Assembly (NCBI GenBank): GCA_963682055.1
Contig: OY821745.1
Location: forward strand, 25,293,342-25,357,341
Length of the DNA: 64,000 nt
Reading direction: 5' to 3'
Origin: Primula veris
Lineage: Eukaryota > Streptophyta > Magnoliopsida > Ericales > Primulaceae
Shown in pieces: positions 1-9,601 of the stretch. A model generated the notes under the pieces. It did no database searches. It was not told the origin of the DNA and was given only the letters and a program-made list of their open reading frames with translations. Made by a program: the position numbers and the translations under genes. Numbering within the stretch: the stretch's first letter is position 1; each line of letters begins with the position of its first letter.

Positions 1-640
1 AAAGCCCAAAGAAACCCAATGCCCTTTTGCTCAAAAGTGAACTTCTCAAATGATAGAAGCAAAAATTGGACAAACCTCAATTCTGAAAAATCTCAATTCT
101 AGAAACATAGATTGGGATAATCACGGCCCCTTAACATAAATATCTTTATTGAATCTATCTGGTTGTCATTTACACATTTGAACATGCATGTATGAAGAAT
201 TTATATGCAGACAAACTGATAAGTAGAAATGTATGTGTATGACAAAGAAAAATGAGCTTTCTTTGCTTGTAGATATATTGAAGCCCTTCAAATAAATTAC
301 TGTATATCTGCATATACTTCCATGCTTATATACCATTGAAGTTCATTTGAAGAGCTTCAATTTGTCTACAAGCAAAGAAATCTCATTTTTCTTTGTCATA
401 CGCATACATTTCTGCTTATCAGTTTGTTTGCTTATAAATTCGTCAGAAATCTGTAAATTACAACCAGATAGATTCAATAAAGACATTTATGTTAAGGGGC
501 CTTGATTATCCCAATGTCTGTTTCAAGAACTAAGATATTTCCATTTATGTTGAGGTTTATTTAACTTTTGCTTGTGTCATTTGAGTAGTTCACTTTTTAG
601 CAAAAGGGAATTGGTTTTCTTGGGGGTCTCTATATTTTTT
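1..640. repeat. Long inverted repeat (foldback), arms about 300 bp
   Basis: Positions about 5-300 pair with the reverse complement of about 320-625. Blocks shared between the arms include CCCTTTTGCT, GGCCCCTTAACATAAAT and GACAAAGAAAAATGAG. The loop is short, near 300-325. The arms look roughly 85% identical by eye, so an RNA copy would fold into one long hairpin. No coding potential is seen. It could be a foldback transposon whose left end lies outside the window, or an inverted duplication giving small RNAs. No target-site duplication could be tested because the left end abuts the window edge. Confidence 0.85.
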
Positions 641-769
641 GTAACTGTTTTGAATTAAAAAGTTTTTTTAAAAATAAATCCTGAAACTAGCACTAAAGTT
701 TATAGGATTGAGAAGGGAAAAGATATCCCGTTGAAGAAAAATGAAAATAAGGGAAAGAGTGTTTGTTTA

Positions 770-1384
770 GATTAGAATGGTATAATTGACTTGACTGGAC
801 TAAATAAAGAGTTGGTAATTGAATTATTATCAAGGTTAAGTAACCGTGATAGAGAAAGCTTATCATCTACGTGTAAAATCGGAGAGATATAGGTTTGTCT
901 CCTTTTTTGTGATCGTCTTTAGATGTGCGAACTTATTAGTTCGATACTAGCTATAGTTGCACAATCCATCTTCTCTCTTTGTGAGAATCTATCTAGGCAA
1001 CAGTTCAATGATGCTAAAACTCCTCTCCCATTAACGACCCTCAATGCTAGAAATTTAAAAGAATTAACAGCTTATCAGTACAAAGGTATAACTGATAACA
1101 CCCTCTCCGTAATTTTAACTGAACACCCATGTCTCGAGACCCTTTAACTTAGTCTTGAGATTTGCAACATAACTAGATCTTGTCTCGAAGTTACATCCAA
1201 TCGTTGTCCAAATCTTCGAAAGCTTAAGCTTTCAGGTGTTAAATACATAAATCGGGATGCTATTAACGCATTACCTAAATGTTGCAAAATTTTGGTGGAG
1301 AGATGTTTTATTGACTGCCTCAATATTGACGAGACAGCTTTAGGAAATGTTTTATCTCTTAGATTCCTCTCTGTGATACAGACG
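770..1384 (+). pseudogene. Truncated ARABIDILLO-like F-box/LRR relic
   Basis: In one frame the text runs from an F-box core (ELVIELLSRLSNRDRESL, from 809) through an in-frame TAG near 891 to leucine-rich repeats. These include LNARNLKELTAYQYKGIT and, after a second stop at 1145, CLNIDETALG near 1320. This order and wording match the N-terminal half of plant ARABIDILLO proteins, which are F-box, LRR and armadillo proteins promoting lateral root development in Arabidopsis. Similarity stops at about 1380, just before a (TA)n run, and no armadillo part follows. It is a second, more decayed copy of the gene at 9602-20492. It is not expected to make protein. Family assignment is from remembered motifs and no alignment was run. 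Confidence 0.8.
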
Positions 1385-2734
1385 GTAATTTATATATATA
1401 TATATATATAAATTGGTGGTTTTATTAATAATAAATGGTCATGTAAGTTGTAACTGCATGTGTAAGAATAAGGTACAAAAAAATTAGGAATAATTACCAC
1501 CGGACATTACCTAAGTATCAAAAATCACAAGGTACGTGACTAAATTAGGAATGATTACCACCCACAGTATACATATAATAAAAATTAAGAATAGACATTA
1601 GATACATTAAATATGTTATTAAGAAAGCTTAACGATGGGTTCCAATTAGATCTAAATTTTAAGAATAACCAAACGATTACAGTGACATTTTTCATGACTT
1701 AATCGTCCTACTAATTTTTATCATTTAAAAAAAATTTAATTTATGATTTTGTAAAAACCAATATTTAAATTAGGATCTTTTCAAAATTTATTATTTTATT
1801 AACATATCGAAATTAGTGATTTTTTACATTGGCACAAGTCGGGACTAGAGAAATATATTATATAAGAGAATTTATAATTAATTTACCGAGTAGTAATTTA
1901 TTGAGATTCAACTATATGCCTAAATTGGACAATTCTCAAATACTCTCACATCAAAATTAAGAGAATAAATATGTACTAATCCCTATGTTTTAAAAAGCGC
2001 GTTTTGTAGTAAAAAACATCGATTCAAAGCTTAAAAAGTTATTTTTAGGCCGCTAAAAGCTTACACTTATTTCATTTATAACTAGCATAGCTCTTATAAA
2101 AACGTTTAACGTAAGATTCCGCTTTTCAAAACACTGTCTAATACTTAATTTAAAAAACAGCATGAATATCTAAAACCCTAATTATTAGGATTCATTACGA
2201 TATCAAGTTAGGTCATTATTTTATGCATGCAATTATATGAAAATATGAAACCCTGATTATCCAAAACCTATATATAGCAGTACGTGTGTGTGTATATCTA
2301 CCTTACATTCACACATACGCATCAATGTTCTTCCTCTCCCTCTCTCTCTCCACGAGAAACAGTATCATAAACCCGGTCTACTAAATTTAAGGGTGTGTCA
2401 GCCACTAAAAACTCAAAACCTATTAATAAAACAAAAAATAACTACTTTAAAATTAATTCAAAATACAAAATAAAAAATGTGATTGGGTGGCACACCCACT
2501 AAAATAGTGGATCGGCTTCATTTAATTATTTTCCCTCTCTTCAGTGATGGTGGCCTAAGAGTAGGTTTTTCTTTTCTCAATTGTAGCGTAACCTATATAT
2601 TTAGTTACCAGATAACAGACCGTTATTAAAATTTAAAGGGGTTTGCCAAACATTAGCAGGCTATGTATGTGTGGGTTATAATGCAACGATGTCGAGTAGT
2701 ATGTTCAAGAAAATGTTGAAAAAAATAACTACAT
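1385..2734. other. Intergenic, AT-rich, no gene seen
   Basis: It begins with a (TA)n run at about 1391-1411. The rest is AT-rich with no convincing ORF or exon. The 61-codon ORF at 2288-2473 has low-complexity composition and no family likeness. A short motif GGGTGTGTCAGCCACTAAAA near 2390 recurs in similar form near 53680, suggesting a dispersed repeat. Confidence 0.6.
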
Positions 2735-2739
2735 GAATA

Positions 2740-3051
2740 TGTTAAAAAAACTAACTTGTGGTATTAATTTTGTGCTATTATTATTTTTTAGCATTTACAT
2801 TTTATAAGTTTTTAGAGATCATGGATTTAGCATTTATATTTTATAAGTTTTTAGAGATCATGGGTTCATGGGATTAAAACTATGTAACATTTCATTTCCT
2901 ACATTCATGTTGAGTTTAGTATAAATAAGTGATGTTTTTACCTTTGTAAGACAGGCCAAAATAATAAAAATTCGTTTCCATTTTCTTGTGTTTTTTCTAG
3001 CATTTTGTTACTAGTTTTCCGACCTCCTTTTATATTCTTTCAAATCCTACA
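2740..3051 (+). repeat. 5' LTR (type A) of the copia element
   Basis: 312 bp, starting TGTTAAAA and ending CCTACA. It contains an internal 39-bp direct repeat (TTTATAAGTTTTTAGAGATC twice, about 2785-2865) that is also present in the 3' LTR, so the repeat predates insertion. A TATA-like TATAAATA lies near 2920. Confidence 0.92.
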
Positions 3052-3052
3052 G

Positions 3053-3065
3053 TGGTACCAGAGCC
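3053..3065 (+). other. Primer binding site, initiator-Met tRNA type
   Basis: TGGTACCAGAGCC lies two bases after the 5' LTR. It is complementary to the 3' end of plant initiator-Met tRNA except for one base (TGGTATCAGAGCC is usual). The same variant follows the inner LTR at 4316-4328. Confidence 0.85.
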
Positions 3066-3077
3066 AACGGTCCCAAA

Positions 3078-3710
3078 ATGACCGGTGGAATGACCCATTT
3101 TATCCCCATGCTTAAGAAAGATTTCTACGATAATTGGAGTATAAGAATGAAAGTGCTTCTCGGTTCCCGAAATGTGTGGAAAATCGTAGAGACCGGGTAT
3201 AATGAACCCGAAGAAGACGCTGACGTAACTCAGGCTCAAATAAAAAATTTAAAGAAAAATGATCAAAAGGCTCTTAACATCATCCATCAACCTTTGAATG
3301 AAACTATGTTCGAAAAGGTGGCGTGTGCAACCACGAGCAAAAAAGATTGTGATATTTTGAAGAATTCGTTCAAAGGAGTTGACAAGGTAAAAAAGATTCG
3401 ACTCCAAACCTTACGTGGTGATTTTGAGACTTTATGTATGAAAGTCTCTGAATCGGTTGACGACTATTTTTCACGAGTTCAAAAGGTCGTCAATCAAATG
3501 AAAAGATGCGGAGAAAATTTGGACGACACTCGTGTTGTCAAAAAAATTCTACGTTCTTTATATTCCAAATGGGATTATATTGTTGTGGCATCGAGAAATT
3601 TACATACGTAGAATCTATGACAGTTGATCAACTCTTGAGCTCACTCCAAGCTCATGAAGAAAAACTCAACAAAAGAGTTGTCAAAGAAAAACTCAAAAAA
3701 ATTTATTTTT
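3078..3710 (+). pseudogene. First copia gag fragment
   Basis: The frame starts [20 protein letters not shown], a copia Gag N-terminus (UBN2/DUF4219 type). It continues through [20 protein letters not shown] to about 3600. There a frameshift and stop separate it from the tail [19 protein letters not shown] in another frame. The zinc knuckle, protease and all of pol are absent, as the sequence breaks off at about 3710. It is about 95% alike in protein to the second gag at 4341, so the two are close relatives. Gag normally forms the cytoplasmic virus-like particle; this remnant cannot. Confidence 0.88.
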
Positions 3711-3865
3711 AATTAATATTTAAATTTAGGATAGATTTAACTAGGATTTCAATATATTTATTTGGATTTTTAGTAGGTTTAGTTTTTAGTACGTGACGTG
3801 ATTTGTACCATTAACGTCTGTATTAATCCTCAATGTTTTGCATAAATCATAAGCCAAAATAAAAT

Positions 3866-4018
3866 GTATCATAAAAAAAATTCGGTTATGTTGCTAAAGT
3901 GGTTGTGGCTAAATTTTAGCAACAGTTTAGCAACAAATTATGTTGCTATTTGTTACTAAACTGTTGCTAAAATTTAGCCACAACCACTTTACCAACATAA
4001 CTCAAAAAGTTTTATGAT
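3866..4018. mobile_element. Hairpin MITE, about 150 bp
   Basis: A near-perfect palindrome has its left arm from GTTATGTTGCTAAAGTGG (3885) and its right arm ending at 4001 (CCACTTTACCAACATAAC). Its loop is near 3940. The weaker outer pairing ATCATAAAA (3868) with TTTTATGAT (4010-4018) extends the ends. It sits between the first gag fragment and the inner LTR and has no coding capacity. The target duplication is unclear because the right end touches the TGTT of the inner LTR. Confidence 0.8.
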
Positions 4019-4314
4019 TGTTGAAATAATAAATTGTTTGGTTCAATGTTTGCTTTAATGCTATGAACCTTTCGGATACATGCATAGACCTTTGATATGG
4101 ATGCATGAACAAGTTATATCTTTTGATTTTCTAGAATAAATGTTCATAACTCAAGACCTTTTGATGTTCTCTTGAGTTTAGTATAAATAGGTGATTTACT
4201 TCCATTTTGTAAGTACACCAAAATTTAGTTTGACTTTGATATTATAAGAGTTCTTTCCCTCTCTATATTTTGCGTTGTCATTTTATGTGAGTGAGTGGTC
4301 GTTTCGACCCAACA
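4019..4314 (+). repeat. Inner LTR (type B) of a related copia element
   Basis: 296 bp starting TGTTGAAATAATAAA and ending CCCAACA, followed directly by a primer site (4316-4328). It shares the block GAGTTTAGTATAAATA with the type A LTRs but is otherwise different, so it is a sister subfamily. No matching type B LTR is found downstream; the element ends with a type A LTR instead. Confidence 0.85.
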
Positions 4315-4340
4315 GTGGTACCAGAGCCAACGGTCCCAAA

Positions 4341-5330
4341 ATGGTCGGTGGAATGACCCCTTTTATCCCCATGCTTAAGAAAGATTTCTACGATAATTGG
4401 AGCATAAGAATGAAAGAGCTTCTCGGTTCCCGAAATGTGTGGAAAATCGTAGAGACCGGGTTTAATGAACCCGAAGAAGACGCTGACATAACTCAGGCTC
4501 AAATGGAGGACTTAAAGAAGAAGGATCGAAAGGCTCTTAACATCATCCATCAAGCTTTGGATGAAACTATGTTCGAAAAGGTGGCGTGTGCAATCACGAG
4601 CAAAGAAGTTTGGGATATTTTGGAGAATTCATTCAAAGGAGTTGAAAGGTAAAAAAGATTCGACTCCAAACCTTAGGTGGTGATTTTGAGGCTTTATGTA
4701 TGAAAGTCTCCGAATCGGTTGACGACTATTTTTCACGAGTTCAAAAGGTCGTCAATCAAATGAAAAGATGCGGAGAAAAATTGGACGACACCCGTGTTGT
4801 CGAAAAAATTCTACGTTCTTTAGATTCCAAATGGGATTACATTGTTGTGGCTATCGAGGAATCTAAAGACGTAGAATCTATGACGGTGGATCAACTTTTG
4901 GACTCGCTCCAAGCTCATGAAGAAAAACTCAACAAAAGAGTTGTGAAATAAGAGCCGCTCGAGCATGCTCTTCAAACGAAGTTTAGTATGAACGAGAAAA
5001 GTTTTGGCAACTCAAAAAGCCAACGAGGAATAGGTCGAGGTCAAAATTATAGCCGTGGTGGTTACAACTCTTTCGAAAAAGAAGAGAGGAGACAAAACTC
5101 TTATCCGACGAGAGGCCGTGGAAGAGTAGGAAATTATAATGGAAAACCGAGGTATGATAAGTCCCAAATTAAATGTTATAATTGTCAAAAATTTGGGCAT
5201 TACGCTTCCGATTTTAGATTGAGTAATAATAAATTTGAGGAAAGAGCTAGTTTTGCTAGAGAAAATGAAGAACGTTCTACACTTTTATTTGTGCATAATG
5301 AAAATAAAAGCGGAGAAAATACTACATGGT
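4341..5330 (+). pseudogene. Second copia gag with zinc knuckle
   Basis: The frame begins [21 protein letters not shown] one-base loss near 4645 (compare the first gag copy, GTTGACAAGG with GTTGAAAGG) shifts the frame and gives a stop. The frame resumes at 4700 ([17 protein letters not shown]) and has another stop at 4949. A glycine- and arginine-rich stretch (GRGQNYSRGGYN) leads to the knuckle CYNCQKFGHYASDF near 5175, where the last cysteine of CX2CX4HX4C has become phenylalanine. Gag would package the element RNA; this copy is dead. Confidence 0.87.
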
Positions 5331-8300
5331 ATTTAGATACGGAGGCTAGCAACCATATGTGTGGTAATAAAAATATGTTTACCGAAATTGATGAAACGGT
5401 AAATGGATATCATTATTTTGGTGATGAATCTAAAATTCCAGTGAAAGGGAAGGGAAAAGTCTTAATCCACTTGAAAAATAGAGAAAATAATTTTATCTCG
5501 AACGTTTATTATGTGCCAAATATGAAGTCTAATATTTTGAGTTTGGAACAACTTTTAGAAAAGGGCTATGATATTCATTCGAAAAATTATAATATTTTAT
5601 TAAGTGATAAAATGGGAATTTGGTTGCAAAAGTCCCGATGTCGAAAAATAGAATGTTTTCTTTGGATATTCAAAATGGTGGGGCTAAATGTTTGAAAGCG
5701 TGTTTTAAAGAAAAACCATGGATTTGGTATTTGAGATTTGGGCAACTTAATTTTGGTGGTTTGAGATTATTGAGTAGTAAAAATATGGTGAAAGATTTAC
5801 CTCATATTGATCATGTTGATGAATTTTGTGAGGCATGTTTGTTTGAAAAACAACCGAGGAAAAGTTTTCCGCAACAAGCGACTACAAGAGCTAAAAAACC
5901 GTTGGAACTTGTTCATACGGATATTTGTGATCCTATTAAACCAAGTTATTTTGGAAAAAACAATTATTTTGCTCTTTTTATTGATGATTTTAGTCGAAAG
6001 ACTTGGGTTTATTTTTTGAAACAAAAATCCGACGTTTTTTATGCTTTGCAGAAAATTTAAAGCTCGTGTTGAAAATGAAAGTCGTCAGAAAATAAATTCT
6101 ATGAGATCGGATCGATGGGGAGAATTTCTCTCAAATGATTTTGAAAATTATTGCGAAGAAAATGTAATTTTTCGTCCTTTGACGGTTCCTTATACCCCAC
6201 AACAAAATGGGGTTGTTGAAAGAAAAAACCGATCTCTTTTAAATATGGCTCGTAGCATGCTTAAAAGTAAAAATGTTTCAAAAGAGTTTTGGGCCGAGGT
6301 CATGGATAGTACGGTTTATTTATCGAACCGTTCTCCATCCTGAAGTGTTTGCGGGCAAAACTCTCGAGGAAGCATGGAGCGAAAGAAAACTAGTTATTTC
6401 TCACTTACGAGTTTTTGGGAGTATTTCGTATTCTCATGTTCCGGATCAAAAAAGTCGTATTCTCATGTTCCGGATCAAAAAAGATCCAAATTAGACGACA
6501 AAAGTGAAATGTTTCTATTTATCGGTTACGACTCGAGGGCAAAAGGCTATAAATCATATAATCCGGAAAATGGAAATTTTGTTATTAGTCGAGATGTTGA
6601 GTTTGATGAAGAGGGAACATAGGATTGGGACAAAAAGAAAGACCACTACGACTTTTTCCCTTATTATGGCGATGAAGAAGAAGAGCAAATCGAAATGAAA
6701 GAAGAGCTCGTTACTCTACCTCCATCACCACAATTACAAGTCCAACCACAATCCCCAATTGACGAAAGTTCTAGCGAAAGAACACCACGTTTCCGCACTA
6801 TGCAAGAGTTATATGAGGTAACAAAAAATGTTGATAATGTTACTCTATTTTGTCTTTTTGCGGGTTGTGAACCGATAGGTTCTAGAGAGGCGATGGAAAA
6901 TAAAAATTGGAGAAAAGCTATGGATAAGAAAATGGACTCGATAATAAAAAATGATACGTGTGAGTTGGCAGATTTACCGAAAGGGCACAAAGCTATTGGT
7001 GCTAAATGGGTTTATAAAGAGAAAAAAAATGCAAAAGGAGAAATCAAAAAATATAAAGCAAGGTTAGTCGCAAAAGGATACAACCAAAGAGCCGGCATCG
7101 ATTTTGATGAGGTATTTGCTCCCGTAGCTCGTCTAGAAACTATTAGATTTTTTATTTCTTTGGCCGCCCAAAATAATTGGAAAATAAACCAAATGGATGT
7201 AAAATCGGCCTTTTTAAATGGAAATTTAGAAGAATAAGTTTATTTGCAACAACCACCGGGTTATGAGATTATGGGATTTGAAAATAAAGTTTTAAAATTG
7301 AAAAAAGCACTTTACGTTTTGAAACAAGCCCCGAGAGCTTGAAATACTAGAATTGATAAGTATTTCCAAGAAAATAATTTTATAAGGTGTCCCCATGAGC
7401 GTTCTCTTTATGTGAAAATGGATAAAAATGGTGATGTGTTGATTATTTGCCTATATGTTGATGATTTGATTTTTACGGGAAATAATCCGAAGTTATTTGA
7501 GTATTTTAAAAGGATAATGAGTCGTGAATTTGAAATGACAGATATTGGTCTTATGTCGTATTATCTTAGAATTGAGGTGAAACAAAATAAAAATGGAATT
7601 TTTATTTCGCAAGAAGGCTATACAAAAAACATCCTTAAAAAGTTTAAAATGGATCGGTGTAAGCCGATAAATGCCCCGGTAGATTGTGCTACAAAATTAT
7701 CGAAATATTTTGAGGATGAAAGTGTGGTTCCGACGTTTTTTAAGAGCCTTGTTGGAAGCTTACGATATTTAACTATTACTCGACCGGATATTTTATGGAG
7801 TTGGTCTTATTAGCCTTTATATGGAAGTTCCAACTTTGCCGCATTGGAAGGCCGCGAAACGAATCTTCCGTTATATAAAAGGTACGGTTGATTTTGGATT
7901 AAATTACTCATTTTCTAATAATTTTGAGTTGATTGGCTATAGTGATAGCGATTGGGGAGGCGGTATTGATGATCGTAAAAGTACAAGTGGCTTTGTTTTT
8001 TATATGAGAGATACGGATTTTACTTGTAGTTCGAAAAAACAATAAATTGTGACACTATCTACATGTCAAGCCGAATATGTTGCCGCTAATTCTTCTATTC
8101 GTCATGCGATTTGGTTACGAAATTTGTTGAAAGAATTAGGGATGCCACAAAATGAAGCTACGAAAGTGTTTGTTGATGATAAGTCCGCGATTGCCCTTGC
8201 GAAAAATCCGTTGTTTCATGATCGAAGTAAGCATATCGACACGCGTTATCATTTTATTCGCGAGTGTATTGAAAATAAGGATCTTGAAGTAAAGTACGTG

Positions 8301-8389
8301 AAGTCACAAGATCAATTGGCGGATATTTTTACGAAGGCTCTCAACTACGAAGATTTTCAAAGATTGAGGATTATGGTCGGAGTTACCTA
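5331..8389 (+). pseudogene. Copia pol: protease, integrase, RT, RNase H, decayed
   Basis: The domain order is that of Ty1/copia. Protease WYLDTEASNHMC near 5330 has the usual DSG/DTG triad changed to DTE. The integrase zinc region has LRFGQLNFGG where histidine is expected (Q), then CEACLFEKQ. The integrase core follows (HTDICDP, FIDDFSRKTWVYF, PQQNGVVERKNRS at 6195). Reverse transcriptase follows ([31 protein letters not shown] near 7450). RNase H ends it (SDSDWGGGIDDRKSTSGF, STCQAEYVAANS, SKHIDTRYHFIRE, ending IMVGVT at 8389). Stops or shifts occur near 5690, 6058, 6340, 6620, 7236, 7340, 7812 and 8043. A 29-bp tandem duplication lies at 6427-6484. Confidence 0.92.
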
Positions 8390-8403
8390 ACAAGATTAAG
8401 GAG

Positions 8404-8718
8404 TGTTGAAAAAAAGTAACTTGTGTGGTATTAAATTTGTGCTATTATTATTACTTAGCATTTACATTTTATAAGTTTTTAGAGATAATGGATTTAGCAT
8501 TTATATTTTATAAGTTTTTAAAGATCATGGGTTCATGGGATTAAAACGATGTAATCTTTCATTTTCAATATTCATGTTGAGTTTAGTATAAATAGCTGAT
8601 TTTTTTATCTTTGTAATACACAACAAAATAATAAAAAGTCATTTCTTTTTTCTTGTGTTTTTTTTAGCATTTTGTTAATAGTTTTTCGCCCTCCTTTTAT
8701 ATTCTTTCAAATCCAACA
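8404..8718 (+). repeat. 3' LTR (type A) of the copia element
   Basis: 315 bp, TGTTGAAA to TCCAACA, preceded by a short purine tract and followed by the GAATA target duplication. It carries the same internal 39-bp direct repeat as the 5' LTR. Confidence 0.92.
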
Positions 8719-8723
8719 GAATA

Positions 8724-9601
8724 TACGTGGAACTCAACTAAATAGTGAATTTTGTTTACGTACGAAATATTCCTTGTCTTTAGTCACGTATACCACGAGA
8801 TTGATCAGACATATATATAAATTTTCAAGTTGGGCCATATATATACCACCGTATTATATGAAAAAATTGAAGAAAATATTACTCTCTTGACTTATTGATA
8901 GATATATAGGTCTTCTAATTAAATTGTGTATTTCATGTATATATCAGATGCTATATGCATGCAGGGTTATTCTGGGTTTAGTCTTAACATCCCGACATTC
9001 TAAATACGTATGGAAGAGTTGAATAAGATAGCGATTTTACCCTGGTGTTACTTGCTAGGAAACAGATGTTTCGATTTAATCCTCAATTATGATTATGATC
9101 AGTATATAGTACTATATATTATTTATTTTTCGGCTAAAGCTTCTGAAGTAGTAGAGCAGTAGCGTTTAAGTTTAACTGTGTAAACGGTCCAGATGTGCCT
9201 TAGAGAACCAAACTGTTTGGGTTTGGCTTCTCTTACTCAAATCGTTTTTTTTATATCCTTTGTCAACGAAAGGAAAAATATCTGGTTTTCCTAAAAAGCC
9301 AACCTTTTATGCGTTTTTTTGGTTAATTTATTTTTCATACCCTTTATCGACTAAAGAATAGATGTGGTTGTCCATTTCTATAATTTCAGAGATGTTTGCA
9401 CTTGGCAAATGTCGTTTTGCCTTACCTTAAGCCTTCCCCGGAGAAACTATAATAATATATTAGTCGTAACATCTACGATACAAGTAAACAACAATTAAAC
9501 AAACTCGCCATTATATAATTTTAATCTTCTACAAGGTAATCTTGTTCTTGTGCCATTCAACAGTTTTCTTTTGTATTCTGAAGTTTGTAGGTGAAACCAC
9601 T
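8724..9601. other. Upstream region of the ARABIDILLO-like copy
   Basis: AT-rich, no ORF or recognised repeat. It would hold the promoter of the downstream gene. A possible acceptor (TTTGTAG at about 9585-9591) just before the ATG at 9602 suggests a leader intron, as the open frame extends upstream to 9542 without family likeness. Confidence 0.4.

Larger units (their letters stand above)
2740..8718 (+). mobile_element. Ty1/copia retrotransposon, chimeric or nested, inactive
   Basis: The outer LTRs (2740-3051 and 8404-8718) start TGTT and end ACA, and they are flanked by a perfect 5-bp duplication GAATA (2735-2739, 8719-8723). This proves the two LTRs bound one insertion. Next to the 5' LTR is a primer site like initiator-Met tRNA (TGGTACCAGAGCC). 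Before the 3' LTR is a purine run, ATTAAGGAG. Inside are a first gag fragment, a hairpin MITE, a different LTR (4019-4314) with its own primer site, then a second gag and the whole pol. The outer LTRs differ at roughly 9% of positions by eye, so the insertion is fairly old. Many stops and shifts make it non-coding today. Confidence 0.92.
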
